Of a DNA stretch of 64,000 nucleotides, positions 9,638 to 19,702 are shown piece after piece. The stretch comes from Candidatus Alistipes stercoravium (GTDB lineage Bacteria; Bacteroidota; Bacteroidia; Bacteroidales; Rikenellaceae). The stretch's first letter is position 1. The number at the start of each line of letters is the position of its first letter. The position numbers and the translations under genes were made by a program. Location: NCBI GenBank assembly GCA_019119615.1, contig DWWQ01000004.1, positions 1 through 64,000 of the forward strand. Direction: 5' to 3'. Under the pieces are notes generated by a model, which did no database searches, was not told the origin of the DNA, and worked only from the letters and a program-made list of their open reading frames with translations.

Positions 9638-10837
9638 CTACTTGATGATGGCGGCACGGTTGGCCTTCTGCACGTTGAAGAGGTCCTTCTCGTCGCCCAG
9701 ACCCTGGTAGGTAAGCTGCTTGGGATTTACACCCTTCTGCACGAGGTAGTCGTAAACCCGCTTTGCACGGTTCTCGGCCACCCGCTTGTTGCCGGCCTTC
9801 GTTCCGGTCTGCTGGTCGGCATGGCCCTGGATCGTGTAGACGCGGTCGCGCGGGCCGGCCTTGATCTGCTCGGCAATCAGGTCCAGACGCGTCATCTCCT
9901 GCGGCGTCAGCGTGGACATGCTGTAGTTGTAGAGGATGATCGAATTCGAGACAAACGCTGCCTCCTCCTCGCTTCCGGCAGTTGTCGTTGCGGATACCTT
10001 GGCTTCGGCGGCTGCAGCTGCCGCCTTGGCAGCCTTCGCCTCGGCACGCGCCTTCTGCAGCTGGCCGGCAAGGGCCTCATTCTCCGCCTCGGCCGCAACC
10101 AATGCCGCCGTACCGGCCGCCACGAGATCCTGGAAGGCCTCGATATCCTCGGCCGTATATCCGGGAAGGCCGCGCACCCAGCCCCGGTTGTTGAAACGGT
10201 AGGCAATACCCGCCGTCGCGCTCATTCCGAAAAGATAACTGCCGCTCATCGCCGCGGGTACCAGGCTCGACTTGGCCACCATGCCCTTGAGTTCGAGCTG
10301 GATGTCGATCGACGGCGACACGCGGAACTTGTTCAGCAGACCGCAGGTGAAGGCGAAGCTCTGACGGGCGCCCGTACCGTTGTCCTCCTTGCTCTTGTCC
10401 GTGAAGTTCGAGGCGGCGTATCCGAAGCCGGCAAACGGCACGGCATACCACGCACGGTCGGCACGGTATCCGCCGAACCAGTTGGAGGCATTCAACATGA
10501 AATCGACGTGTGCGAACATATAGGGCCACGTCGTCTTGCGGTCCGCGGCATCGTAGTTGGCGGACCATCCGCCCTGCAGCTGCCCGCGGACACCGGCTAC
10601 GGGATGAATCCACTTCAACAGCGAGACGTTGCCCTCGAATCCGAGACGGTCGCCGAACGACCCGTAGTTCTTGCCGTTCGAAAGGGCCGTGCCGGTACCG
10701 GCGCCGACCGAGATTTCCCAGTTGTCCCAGAATCCATTGGAAACGAAGCCCGACCAGCTCGGCTTCTTCGGAGTTTCTTGTGCCCAGGCGGCAGATGCAA
10801 GCGCCAGGAGCAGGATCGTAGAGTAAATTTTTTTCAT
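9638..10837 (-). CDS. OmpA-family outer membrane protein
   Basis: Signal peptide MKKIYSTILLLALASAAWAQ, barrel-like N-terminus, Ala-rich linker, C-terminal peptidoglycan-binding domain (YTIQGHADQQTGTKAGNKRVAENRAKRVYDYLV). Confidence 0.9.
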   Translation of the reverse strand: MKKIYSTILLLALASAAWAQETPKKPSWSGFVSNGFWDNWEISVGAGTGTALSNGKNYGSFGDRLGFEGNVSLLKWIHPVAGVRGQLQGGWSANYDAADRKTTWPYMFAHVDFMLNASNWFGGYRADRAWYAVPFAGFGYAASNFTDKSKEDNGTGARQSFAFTCGLLNKFRVSPSIDIQLELKGMVAKSSLVPAAMSGSYLFGMSATAGIAYRFNNRGWVRGLPGYTAEDIEAFQDLVAAGTAALVAAEAENEALAGQLQKARAEAKAAKAAAAAAEAKVSATTTAGSEEEAAFVSNSIILYNYSMSTLTPQEMTRLDLIAEQIKAGPRDRVYTIQGHADQQTGTKAGNKRVAENRAKRVYDYLVQKGVNPKQLTYQGLGDEKDLFNVQKANRAAIIK

Positions 10838-10926
10838 AATTGTTGTGTATAAAAAATACGTTACCCTGCTTTCAGCAAATTCCGTTCTCATTTGTCCGAA
10901 AAATCGCATTGTGGCCGCATGCAACG

Positions 10927-10962
10927 AAAAGAGGCCTGAAATGAACATTTCAGGCCTCTTTT
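10927..10962. terminator. Rho-independent terminator downstream of nrdJ
   Basis: AAAAGAGGCCTGAAAT-gaac-ATTTCAGGCCTCTTTT perfect stem. Confidence 0.85.
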
Positions 10963-10981
10963 CAGGGAAAAGCGACAGGAA

Positions 10982-13531
10982 TCATCCGCACTTGGAGTAG
11001 CCGCACGACATACAGGTCAGACAGCCGTTCTGGTAAGCCATGTTCTCCTGGCCGCAGCTCGGGCATTTGCCTTTGGCCTGCGTGCCGTCCACGATATACT
11101 GCTTCAGGGCACGGCAGACACCCGTCTTCCAGGTGTTGATCGACTCGCTGTCGAGATGCAGCGACTCGATGAGCGACACAGTCTTCTCGATGGGCATGCC
11201 GTAGCGCAGCACACCCGAGATGAGCTTCGCATAGTTCCAGAACTCCTCGTTGAACAGGCGCGAGATGCCGCCGATCGTATTCGTGTATCCGTAGCGGTCG
11301 GTATACTGGAAGTCATAACGCTTCGAGCCGTCCTCCTCGCGTACCTTGATAATATAGCCCTTGGTGATCTTCCGGGGAATATACATGGCATCCTCCTCGA
11401 TCTTTCCGGTGAAGACCTCATAGGGACGCCCGTCCTGCAGGCCCACAAAGGCGATCCAGTCCTCCGCGCCGTTCTTGAAACGTACGATGTCCGCCGGAAT
11501 GGACTTCGGGCGCTTGGGAACCTGTCCCGGATGCTCCTCGCACCGTTTCTTCTTGGAGTTCTTCTCCAGCAGTACGCCGTCGCGGCAGCCGTCGCGGTAA
11601 ACCGTAACACCCTTGCAGCCGCACTCCCAGGCCGTGCGGTAAACTTCGGCCACGAGCGCCTCCGAAACGTTGTTCGGGAGGTTCACCGTAACCGAGATCG
11701 AGTGATCGACCCACTTCTGGATCGCACCCTGCATCTTGACCTTCGCCACCCAGTCGATGTCGTTGGCCGTAGCGCCGTAGTAGGGCGACGCCTTGACCCA
11801 CTTGTCGAGCTCCGCATCGGAGATCGTCTCGAGTTTCGACGTGTCGTATCCGTTCGCTTCGAGCCACTTGACGAAGTTGTGGTGGTAGACGTTGTACTCC
11901 TGGAACTTCTCGCCCGTCTCGTCCTCGAAATCGACATGCGTGTCGTGGTCCGAGGGGTTGATCTTGCGGCGGCGCTTGTAGACCGTGCGGAAGACGGGCT
12001 CGATGCCCGAGGTGGTCTGCGACATGAGCGACGTGGTACCCGTCGGGGCGATCGTCAGCATGGCGATGTTGCGGCGTCCGACCTTGCACATCTCCTCGTA
12101 GAGGGCCGGATCGGCCTCGCGGATACGGGCGATCATCGGGTTGTTGGCCTCCTTGGCGGCGTCGTAGATCGGGAAGGCGCCGCGCTCGGCAGCCATCTTC
12201 ACCGAAGCCCGGTAGGCCTCGACGGCCAGCGTCTTCTGCACCTCGACGGCAAAATCGATCGCCTCCGACGTGCCGTAACGCAGGCCCAGCGCCGCGAGCA
12301 TGTCGCCCTCGGCCGTGATGCCCAGACCCGTACGGCGTCCCTTGAGGGCCATCGTGCGGATCTTCTTCCAGAGCTCCAGCTCGACGCGGCGCACATCCTC
12401 GTCCTCGGGATCCGCCTCGATCTTCGCGATGATCTGCTCGACCTTCTCCAGCTCCAGGTCGATGATGTCGTCCATCATGTGCATGGCCTTGCCCACATGG
12501 TCGCGGAAACGCTCGAAATTGAACGACGCGTCGGCCTTGAAGGGGTTGTCCACATAACTGAAGAGGTTGAGCGCCAGCAGGCGGCACGAATCGTAGGGGC
12601 AGAGCGGAATCTCACCGCACGGATTGGTCGAAACCGTGCGGAAGCCCTCGTCGGCATAGCAGTCGGGAACGCTCTCGCGCAGGATCGTATCCCAGAACAG
12701 CACGCCGGGCTCGGCCGACTTCCAGGCGTTGTGGATGATCTTCTCCCAGAGTTTCTTCGCGTCGATGTCCTGCTCGTACTTCGGGTGGTCCGAGTCGATG
12801 GGGAACTGCTGGTGGTACTTCTTGCCGGCCTTGGCCGCCCGCATGAACTCGTCGTCGATCTTGATCGAGACATTGGCGCCCGTAACCTTGCCCGTATCGA
12901 CCTTGGCGTCGATGAAGCGCTCGGCATCGGGATGCTTGATCGAGAGCGAGAGCATCAGGGCTCCGCGGCGACCGTCCTGCGCCACCTCGCGCGTGGAGTT
13001 CGAATAACGCTCCATGAAGGGGACAATACCCGTCGAGGTGAGGGCCGAGTTGAGCACCGGGCTGCCCGTGGGACGGATGTGCGAAAGGTCATGACCCACA
13101 CCGCCGCGGCGCTTCATCAGCTGCACCTGCTCCTCGTCCATGCGGAAGATGCCGCCGTAGGAGTCGGCCGGATGCTTGTGGCCGATGACGAAGCAGTTCG
13201 AGAGCGAGGCCACCTGGAAGTTGTTGCCGATACCGGTCATGGGACCGCCCTGCGGAATGACATAGCGGAAATGGTCGAGCAGGGCGAAGGCATCCTCCTT
13301 CGACAGCGGATTGGGGTACTTGCGCTCGATGCGCTCGATCTCGGCGGCGATGCGCTCGTGCATCTCACGGGGCGACCGCTCGTAAATGTTGCCGAAAGAG
13401 TCCTTCAGGGCATACTTGCTGACCCACACCGTGGCGGCAAGATCGTCCCCGTCGAAATACTTTTTCGACTCGGCGACCGCATCGTTGTATTCGACCTTCT
13501 GCGGGGCCTGCTGCTGGGAGTTTTTTGACAT
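10982..13531 (-). CDS. nrdJ: Adenosylcobalamin-dependent (class II) ribonucleotide reductase
   Basis: NPCGEIPL, IAPTGTTSLM motifs; C-terminal zinc-ribbon CPSCGQENMAYQNGCLTCMSCGYSKCG. Confidence 0.93.
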   Translation of the reverse strand: MSKNSQQQAPQKVEYNDAVAESKKYFDGDDLAATVWVSKYALKDSFGNIYERSPREMHERIAAEIERIERKYPNPLSKEDAFALLDHFRYVIPQGGPMTGIGNNFQVASLSNCFVIGHKHPADSYGGIFRMDEEQVQLMKRRGGVGHDLSHIRPTGSPVLNSALTSTGIVPFMERYSNSTREVAQDGRRGALMLSLSIKHPDAERFIDAKVDTGKVTGANVSIKIDDEFMRAAKAGKKYHQQFPIDSDHPKYEQDIDAKKLWEKIIHNAWKSAEPGVLFWDTILRESVPDCYADEGFRTVSTNPCGEIPLCPYDSCRLLALNLFSYVDNPFKADASFNFERFRDHVGKAMHMMDDIIDLELEKVEQIIAKIEADPEDEDVRRVELELWKKIRTMALKGRRTGLGITAEGDMLAALGLRYGTSEAIDFAVEVQKTLAVEAYRASVKMAAERGAFPIYDAAKEANNPMIARIREADPALYEEMCKVGRRNIAMLTIAPTGTTSLMSQTTSGIEPVFRTVYKRRRKINPSDHDTHVDFEDETGEKFQEYNVYHHNFVKWLEANGYDTSKLETISDAELDKWVKASPYYGATANDIDWVAKVKMQGAIQKWVDHSISVTVNLPNNVSEALVAEVYRTAWECGCKGVTVYRDGCRDGVLLEKNSKKKRCEEHPGQVPKRPKSIPADIVRFKNGAEDWIAFVGLQDGRPYEVFTGKIEEDAMYIPRKITKGYIIKVREEDGSKRYDFQYTDRYGYTNTIGGISRLFNEEFWNYAKLISGVLRYGMPIEKTVSLIESLHLDSESINTWKTGVCRALKQYIVDGTQAKGKCPSCGQENMAYQNGCLTCMSCGYSKCG

Positions 13532-13661
13532 ATTCGTATCTATTTTTCAGATTTTTACAGTCGGACAGGCTGGGGCCTGTTCTACAAAATTGGGACTTTT
13601 CCACCGGAAAAACCAGCGTCGGGAATCAAACTTATCCACAAATTATCTACAAAAGTCCAAA

Positions 13662-13691
13662 AGGCGCGCCCCGCAGCTGCGGGGCGCGCCT
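13662..13691. terminator. 30-nt perfect palindrome, probable ridA terminator hairpin
   Basis: AGGCGCGCCCCGCAGCTGCGGGGCGCGCCT, 20 nt past the ridA stop; no long U tract. Confidence 0.5.
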
Positions 13692-13710
13692 CAACCTTCC
13701 GGGCGCCGGA

Positions 13711-14085
13711 TCACTTCACCGCAACGGCGTCGATCTCGACCAAGGCGCCCATCGGCAGCGCCGCCACCTCATAGCAGACGCGGGCCGGCATCTCGGCGGT
13801 GAAGAACTCCGCATAGATGCCGTTCATGGCGGCGAAATCGCCGATCGACGAGAGCAGCACGGTCGTTTTCACCACATTCGCGTAATCGTAACCCGCCTCG
13901 CGGAGGATATGCCCCAGATTCTGAAGCGACTGGCGCGTCTGCGCCTCGATGCCCTCGGGCATGCGGCCCGTAGCGGCGTCCACGGGCAGCTGGCCCGAAA
14001 CATAAATCGTTCCGCCGGTTTCGACGGCCTGCGAATAGGGCCCTACGGCCTTCGGAGCCGCGGGCGAAGCAATGATCTTTTTCAT
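13711..14085 (-). CDS. ridA: RidA family reactive intermediate deaminase
   Basis: PAAPKAVGPYSQAVETGGTIYVSGQLPVDAATG...VVKTTVLLSSIGDFAAMNGIYAEFF...PARVCYEVAALPMGALVEIDAVAV. Confidence 0.94.
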   Translation of the reverse strand: MKKIIASPAAPKAVGPYSQAVETGGTIYVSGQLPVDAATGRMPEGIEAQTRQSLQNLGHILREAGYDYANVVKTTVLLSSIGDFAAMNGIYAEFFTAEMPARVCYEVAALPMGALVEIDAVAVK

Positions 14086-14266
14086 AATCCGTATGGTTTT
14101 CAACTGTTTTCGCACTTTCGATCCGCTACGGGCCGAAGGCCTCGGAGCCCGGATGCGGAACCTGCCGCGGGAAAGCCGATCACCTACCGACACACACACT
14201 TCCCGCGCCGGGATACAAAGATACGATTTATTCGTATATTTGCCACACGACAAAACCGGAAAACCG

Positions 14267-14698
14267 ATGCGCATTCTTTCGAAAATGGCGGTCCTCGCGG
14301 CCGTCGCCATGTTTGCGGGAGCCTGCTGCCCCTGCCGCTCCTATCAGAAGAAGACCCGGCGCCCGCTGACGGGTACCGAGTGGCAGCTCGTCCAGCTCAA
14401 CGGCCGCAGCGTGCAGCCCGAGGCGGGTCGTTTCACCATTACGCTCCAGGCCGACGACAGCCGGATCAGCGGCATGGGAGCCTGCAACCGGATCTTCGGT
14501 CCCTACACCGAGGGAGAGAGGCGTGCCCTGAAGATCGGCCCGCTGGCCTCCACGAAGATGATGTGCCCCACCGATGCGGCTCTCGAACGGCAGTTCACTG
14601 CGGCACTCGAGGCCACGACCCACTACGACATGGACGGTCCGATGCTGCTGCTGCTCTCGAACGGGGAGCTGAAGGCCATCTTCCAGGCACAGCCATGA
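14267..14698 (+). CDS. META domain (HslJ-like) lipoprotein
   Basis: Lipobox FAGAC; LTGTEWQLVQLNGRSV...ISGMGACNRIFGPY. Confidence 0.85.
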   Translation: MRILSKMAVLAAVAMFAGACCPCRSYQKKTRRPLTGTEWQLVQLNGRSVQPEAGRFTITLQADDSRISGMGACNRIFGPYTEGERRALKIGPLASTKMMCPTDAALERQFTAALEATTHYDMDGPMLLLLSNGELKAIFQAQP

Positions 14699-15147
14699 GC
14701 CCGCACCGAAGACTCTGCGCGGCACTGTTGCTGCTGACCGCCACGACAGGATACGCACTCGGGCAGGGAACGGCAGCCCCGGAACGGCCCGGAGCCCGGA
14801 TTGTGGTATTCCGGGACTCCATCCGCCTCGAACGCTGCGACACCCCGCCCCGCTTTCGCGGAGGCGATATCCGCCGTTTCGAAAGATGGATCGACCGAAA
14901 GATCGAAAAAATATACCCCCGATTGGCACACGAATCCGATATCGCGGGACGGATAGTTGTCTCGTTCGTGATCGACACGACGGGAAGGCTTACGCAGATT
15001 CAGGTGCTCCAGAATCCCGACCGGTCGCTCACCGACAAGGCCATCCGCATCCTGGAACAATCGCCCCGTTGGAAACCGGGGCTGTCGGGCGGCCGGACAA
15101 TCCCGGTCGAAATCCTTCTTCCGCTGTATTCCCGCCGTCAGCCATAA
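14695..15147 (+). CDS. TonB C-terminal-like (energy transducer) domain protein
   Basis: Signal peptide; RIVVSFVIDTTGRLTQIQVLQNPDRSLTDKAIRILEQSPRWKPGLSGGRTIPVEILLPL. Confidence 0.75.
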   Translation: MSPHRRLCAALLLLTATTGYALGQGTAAPERPGARIVVFRDSIRLERCDTPPRFRGGDIRRFERWIDRKIEKIYPRLAHESDIAGRIVVSFVIDTTGRLTQIQVLQNPDRSLTDKAIRILEQSPRWKPGLSGGRTIPVEILLPLYSRRQP

Positions 15148-15238
15148 CCGGCCGCATTGCGCACCGGGCCACTACATCGGGCCATCGAGCCGCATCGCGC
15201 TCCGGACCACCACACGATACACCGGATAGCCGCACACG

Positions 15239-15273
15239 AAAAGCCCTCCTCCCCGTTCGGGGAAGAGGGCTTC
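15239..15273. terminator. Rho-independent terminator downstream of mdh
   Basis: AAAAGCCCTCcTCCCC-gttc-GGGGaAGAGGGCTT. Confidence 0.7.
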
Positions 15274-15294
15274 ATTATATGCTCGCGCGGGTAA

Positions 15295-16293
15295 TTACTT
15301 CAGGTTCGGGTTCAGCTCGCCCCACTTGTCGATGGCGGGCAGCACACCCATCTCGATCACCTCGTCGCGCAGCTTGCAGAGGTGCGCGTAGCTCTCCTTG
15401 AGGGCGTTGTGCTCCTCGGGTGTGCCCTTGACGCTCTTGTAGGTCGCGCCGTTCTTCGTGATCTCGGTCTCCATGGCCATCAGGATGTGGTCGAACTCAT
15501 CGTTGTGCACATAGACGCCGGCGGGATACTCGAACGGCTTGCCGCCCATGGCCGCAGCGATCATGCAGATCGAAACGTAGGCCGGGCTCTGGAACGACGA
15601 ACGGCCGCGCAGGTCGATGATGTGCTTGCCGCCCTGGATGACACGCTGCTGGAGGGCATGCCAGTCCTCAACGGGCATCTTCGTGCCGATAAGCTCCGAA
15701 AGGGGCTTGCCGTCCACGAGCGTCGTCGAAGCGAATACGGCCATCTGCTCGCCGTGGCCGCCGTAGGTACGGCAGTTCTTCACCTCGTCGGGCGAGATCT
15801 TGAAGTACTTGGCCAGCTCCGAACGCAGACGCGTCGAGTCGAGCGCTGCCAGCGTCGTTACCTGCGAAGGCTTCAGACCGCTGTAGATCAACGTAATCAG
15901 ACCCGTAATGTCGGCCGGGTTGAAGATCACGACCACATGCTTCACATCGGGGCAGTAGGCCTTGAGGTTCTTGCCGAACTCCTCGGCGATCTGTGCGTTG
16001 CCCTTGAGCAGGTCCTCACGCGTCATGCCGGCCTTGCGGGCGGCACCGCCCGACGATACGACATACGAAGCGCCCGTAAGAGCCTCCTTGACATCGGTCG
16101 TCCAGGTGATGTTCACACCCTCGAAACCGCAGTGGTAGAGCTCCTCGGCGACACCCTCGAGTGCCGGGCCGAAAGGATCGTAAAGACAGATGTTGGGCGT
16201 CAGATGCATCATAAGAGCCGTCTGTGCCATGTTCGAGCCGATCATTCCGGCTGCACCCACGATCGTGAGTTTCTCATTGGTTACGAATTCCAT
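15295..16293 (-). CDS. mdh: Malate dehydrogenase
   Basis: KLTIVGAAGMIGSNMAQTALM...VVSSGGAARKAGMTREDLLKGN; NAD-binding and substrate motifs. Confidence 0.85.
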   Translation of the reverse strand: MEFVTNEKLTIVGAAGMIGSNMAQTALMMHLTPNICLYDPFGPALEGVAEELYHCGFEGVNITWTTDVKEALTGASYVVSSGGAARKAGMTREDLLKGNAQIAEEFGKNLKAYCPDVKHVVVIFNPADITGLITLIYSGLKPSQVTTLAALDSTRLRSELAKYFKISPDEVKNCRTYGGHGEQMAVFASTTLVDGKPLSELIGTKMPVEDWHALQQRVIQGGKHIIDLRGRSSFQSPAYVSICMIAAAMGGKPFEYPAGVYVHNDEFDHILMAMETEITKNGATYKSVKGTPEEHNALKESYAHLCKLRDEVIEMGVLPAIDKWGELNPNLK

Positions 16294-16322
16294 AACTTTT
16301 ATTTTTAAAGGGTTTGTTTATT

Positions 16323-16919
16323 TTATTCTATCTCCCGACGGTTGCGCAGTGCATGCGTAATCGTCAGTTCATCCACATATTCCAGTTCGTCGCCGAAGCC
16401 GATGCCCCGCGCGATGGAGGTGATCCGCAGCCCGGGGAACTGCCTGAGGCGGTTCATCAGGTAAAAGAGCGTCGTCTCCCCCTCGACCGAGGTCGAGATG
16501 GCGATGATGACCTCCTGCACCCCGCCCCGCGCAACCCGCTCGCAGAGCAGGTCGATCTTCAGATCCGACGGCGCGATGCCCTGCATCGGGGAGATCACGC
16601 CACCCAGCACATGGTACAGGCCCCGGTACTGGCGCGTATTCTCGATCGACAGCACGTCGGCCACCTGCTCGACGACGCAGATCGTCGTATGGTCGCGCTC
16701 CCGGTCGGCGCAGATCGGACAGATCTCCTCGTCCGAGAGGTTGTTGCACTGCGAGCAGTACCGGATCCCGTTGCGGAAGCGGTCGATGCTGCGCGTCATG
16801 TCGTGCACCGACTCGGGTTCCATCCGCAGGATGTGGATTGCCAGCCGCAAAGCCGTGCGGCGCCCCACACCCGGAAGTTTCGACAACTCGCCGACGACAT
16901 CCTGCAAAAGCCGCGACAT
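16323..16919 (-). CDS. recR: Recombination protein RecR
   Basis: LSKLPGVGRRTALRLAIHIL; zinc finger CSQCNNLSDEEICPIC; Toprim. Confidence 0.96.
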   Translation of the reverse strand: MSRLLQDVVGELSKLPGVGRRTALRLAIHILRMEPESVHDMTRSIDRFRNGIRYCSQCNNLSDEEICPICADRERDHTTICVVEQVADVLSIENTRQYRGLYHVLGGVISPMQGIAPSDLKIDLLCERVARGGVQEVIIAISTSVEGETTLFYLMNRLRQFPGLRITSIARGIGFGDELEYVDELTITHALRNRREIE

Positions 16920-16923
16920 GCCT

Positions 16924-17775
16924 TTAGATCGTTTCGATCGTTTTCGCCTCCAGCCAGCCCTTCTTGCCGTCGGCGATCGTAATCTCGCACCAGCCGTCCA
17001 GGCGATCCGTAATCGACACGAGCGTTCCCTCGTGCAGCACGAAAAGGTCCGTCGAGGACTTGTCCGGAGAACTCTTCACGGCCGTCGAGGCCGCCATGAC
17101 AACGGCCTGCGTGTCGTCGAGCATCTCCCGGCGTTCGCCCGCCGCGAAACTGGTCGTCAGCACGAAGAGCACGCCGGCGAGGATCGTTCCGTAAAACCCG
17201 GCCTTCCGCAGCGAGAGCCGCGTGGCAAGCAGGTAGAGCAGGAAAAGCCCCAGCGCCAGCACAAGCGCCGCCAACGAAAGGAGGCTCCAGGCCGTGCAGC
17301 TCATCGTGCGGCGTACGGCCCGCACCCACTCCGTCAGGAAGAAGTCGGGAATCGCCTCGATGCGGTCCTTGGCACGCGCCTCGGCCACCGAAAGGTTGTA
17401 GCGGATATCGTCGTTGCCCGGAGCAAGCCGCAGCGCCTTGTGGTAGTAGAGGATTGCGCGACCCGTCTGTCCGTCCTTGAAGCAGGCGTTGGCCAGGTTG
17501 TAATAGAGTTTCGCCGAACGCAGGTTTCGGGAGAGCAGCTCCCCGTAAAGTTCGATGGCCGCGTGGTAATCCGCATTGATATAGGCCGTATTGGCCTGGT
17601 CCCACAACGTCTCCGGAGCGGTCTGCTCCCCTGCGGCGACCGCCGGCGAGGCAGCCGCCGAATCCGCAGGCTGCACCACTTCGGAGGCCACCTCACCCGT
17701 CGCGGGCGTCGCCTCCCGGGCATAGGCGGAAGCCAGGCTTCCGAGCAGAATCATAACAAACAGCAAGCGCTTCAT
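16924..17775 (-). CDS. batE: BatE-like TPR / SH3-type protein
   Basis: Signal peptide, TPR (LWDQANTAYINADYHAAIELYGELL...), two TM segments, C-terminal SH3-like domain; adjacent to batD. Confidence 0.8.
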   Translation of the reverse strand: MKRLLFVMILLGSLASAYAREATPATGEVASEVVQPADSAAASPAVAAGEQTAPETLWDQANTAYINADYHAAIELYGELLSRNLRSAKLYYNLANACFKDGQTGRAILYYHKALRLAPGNDDIRYNLSVAEARAKDRIEAIPDFFLTEWVRAVRRTMSCTAWSLLSLAALVLALGLFLLYLLATRLSLRKAGFYGTILAGVLFVLTTSFAAGERREMLDDTQAVVMAASTAVKSSPDKSSTDLFVLHEGTLVSITDRLDGWCEITIADGKKGWLEAKTIETI

Positions 17776-17779
17776 GGCA

Positions 17780-19651
17780 TCAACGTTTTATTACCGACTC
17801 GATCCGGGAGATCAGGTCCACGCCTTCGGAATAGATGTCGCTCATCTGCACCGAAGCCGCGGGCGAATACTGCGCCTCGTCGCACTGGGAGATGATCGCC
17901 GTGAAACGGTGGGCTTCCTCGGCCGAAACGCCCCGTTTGGAGAGCTCCTCGCGGACGTTCTCCTTCGTAAGGTTGGCCACCGGGATGTTGAACTTGTCGC
18001 TCATGTAGCCCCACAGCGCCCGCAGCATCTCCTCGTAGAAGGCGTGGCGGTCCTGCGCCTCCATATAGGACCTGGCGGCGCGGAAGCGCTGCACGGCGAC
18101 CTTGTTGGCCCGCCGGCCCCGCATCAGGGCGACATTCTGCGACTCGCGGATCCGCTTGCGCAGGGCGACATAGGCCACGGCAAAGCAGACAAGAACGGCA
18201 CACAGGGCAATCCAGTAGCCTCCGCTGAAGAGGAACGGCCTGCCCGCCGCACGCAGCTGCGGAGCTCCCAGCCGGATGAAGCGGATATCCTCGCCGAGCA
18301 TCTTCACCTCCTCCTTCGACATGCCGCGGCCCTGCATGACCACGGCATCACCGCCGCCGCCCTTCGCATCGGGCGTGATCTCGAAGGTCATCGGACGCGA
18401 CCGGAGCGTAACGTACTGGCGCCGCTTCAGATCGAAATAGGTGAACTCGATCGGGGCGATTTCGTAGGTTCCCTCGGCACGGGCGATGAAGGGATACTCG
18501 AATTGCCGGTATCCGGAGATGCCCGACGCCGAAGTATTGATCGACTCGGTGGTCTTGACGTTATACTGTTCGAAGGAGCCGGGCAGCGTGAGTTTCGGGG
18601 CCTGCACGAAGGTCAGGTTACCCGTTCCGGAGATCTTCACCGTGCAGGTGGCTCCCGAATTGGCCGCGAAATGGTCCGTCGGCAGGTCGGTATCCATGCG
18701 GAACGAGCCCACGGCGCCGCTGAAGCTCGAGGGCGCGCCCTCGGGAAGCGGTTTTACCTCGATCGATGTACGCTGGCTCTGCACCTTGCGGGGTACGTTG
18801 TAAACCTCGCGCCCGCTGCCGAAGAAAGGATCCATGTTGCGGCGGCTCTGCACCACGACCTGTGCCACGACGGTGATGTCCACGGGATCGACCGACAGCG
18901 TGCCGACCTGCTGCGGATAGAGCAGGTACTCGAACAGCACGCGCGTCTCGTAAACCTTGCCGTTGTAGGTCTCGCGTCCCACGCGCGCCGCATTGGGGTC
19001 CGTAAGGTCCTGCGACCAGAAGCCGTTGAACGACGGAGCCGACTCGGGAACGATGTTCACATAGGGAACGCGCGTATAGAGCTTGAAGGCCACATGCAGC
19101 GGCTCGTTCTTGTAAACCGACGTCTGCGACACGACGGCCCGCAACAGAATGTCGTCCTTGCCGATCTGCTGCTGCACGCTCTGCTGACGGGCACTCTCGT
19201 CGGAATCGCCGCCACCGCCCGCAGGACGCTGCTGCGACCGCGAGGCATCCCCTTCGTTCACGATCTCGACGGGCAGGGGCTGTGTCCGGTAGGTCGTACC
19301 GTCCACGGCGATCTCCGCCGCACCGATCGTTACGTTGCCGGCACTCTGCGGCAGCAGTACATAGGTGATCGTGTAGTTGATGCTTTTGGTCATCGTACTA
19401 CCCACGATCTGTACGGACTGCCCGCGCGACTCGGCAGGACCGGCGATCACGTCGAACCCTTCGAAGGAGGGGGCCCTGAAACTTCCGTCGTCGGGCGAGG
19501 CGTTCAGCGCGAACTCCACGCGGAAGGCCTCCCCTACGGCAACCGTCAGCGGCGAATGGGCCTCGAAGGTAACCTTCTCGGCGCCGAACGCCCTGAAAGC
19601 CACCGCGACGAGGAGTGCCGCACCCACTATTTTCGCAATAAAACCTTTCAT
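17780..19651 (-). CDS. batD: BatD family protein
   Basis: SPLTVAVGEAFRVEFALNASPDDGSFRAPSFEGFDVIAGPAESRGQSVQIVGSTMTKSINYTITYVLLPQSAGNVTIGAAEI; C-terminal TM. Confidence 0.88.
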   Translation of the reverse strand: MKGFIAKIVGAALLVAVAFRAFGAEKVTFEAHSPLTVAVGEAFRVEFALNASPDDGSFRAPSFEGFDVIAGPAESRGQSVQIVGSTMTKSINYTITYVLLPQSAGNVTIGAAEIAVDGTTYRTQPLPVEIVNEGDASRSQQRPAGGGGDSDESARQQSVQQQIGKDDILLRAVVSQTSVYKNEPLHVAFKLYTRVPYVNIVPESAPSFNGFWSQDLTDPNAARVGRETYNGKVYETRVLFEYLLYPQQVGTLSVDPVDITVVAQVVVQSRRNMDPFFGSGREVYNVPRKVQSQRTSIEVKPLPEGAPSSFSGAVGSFRMDTDLPTDHFAANSGATCTVKISGTGNLTFVQAPKLTLPGSFEQYNVKTTESINTSASGISGYRQFEYPFIARAEGTYEIAPIEFTYFDLKRRQYVTLRSRPMTFEITPDAKGGGGDAVVMQGRGMSKEEVKMLGEDIRFIRLGAPQLRAAGRPFLFSGGYWIALCAVLVCFAVAYVALRKRIRESQNVALMRGRRANKVAVQRFRAARSYMEAQDRHAFYEEMLRALWGYMSDKFNIPVANLTKENVREELSKRGVSAEEAHRFTAIISQCDEAQYSPAASVQMSDIYSEGVDLISRIESVIKR

Positions 19652-19702
19652 CGATTTTACAACGTACGGCCCAGACCGGTTAGTATCCGGGCCGCCGGGT
19701 TT

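Noticed and set aside
13532-13660. Cobalamin riboswitch upstream of nrdJ
   Set aside because: No B12-box-like sequence or suitable length of leader was recognised.
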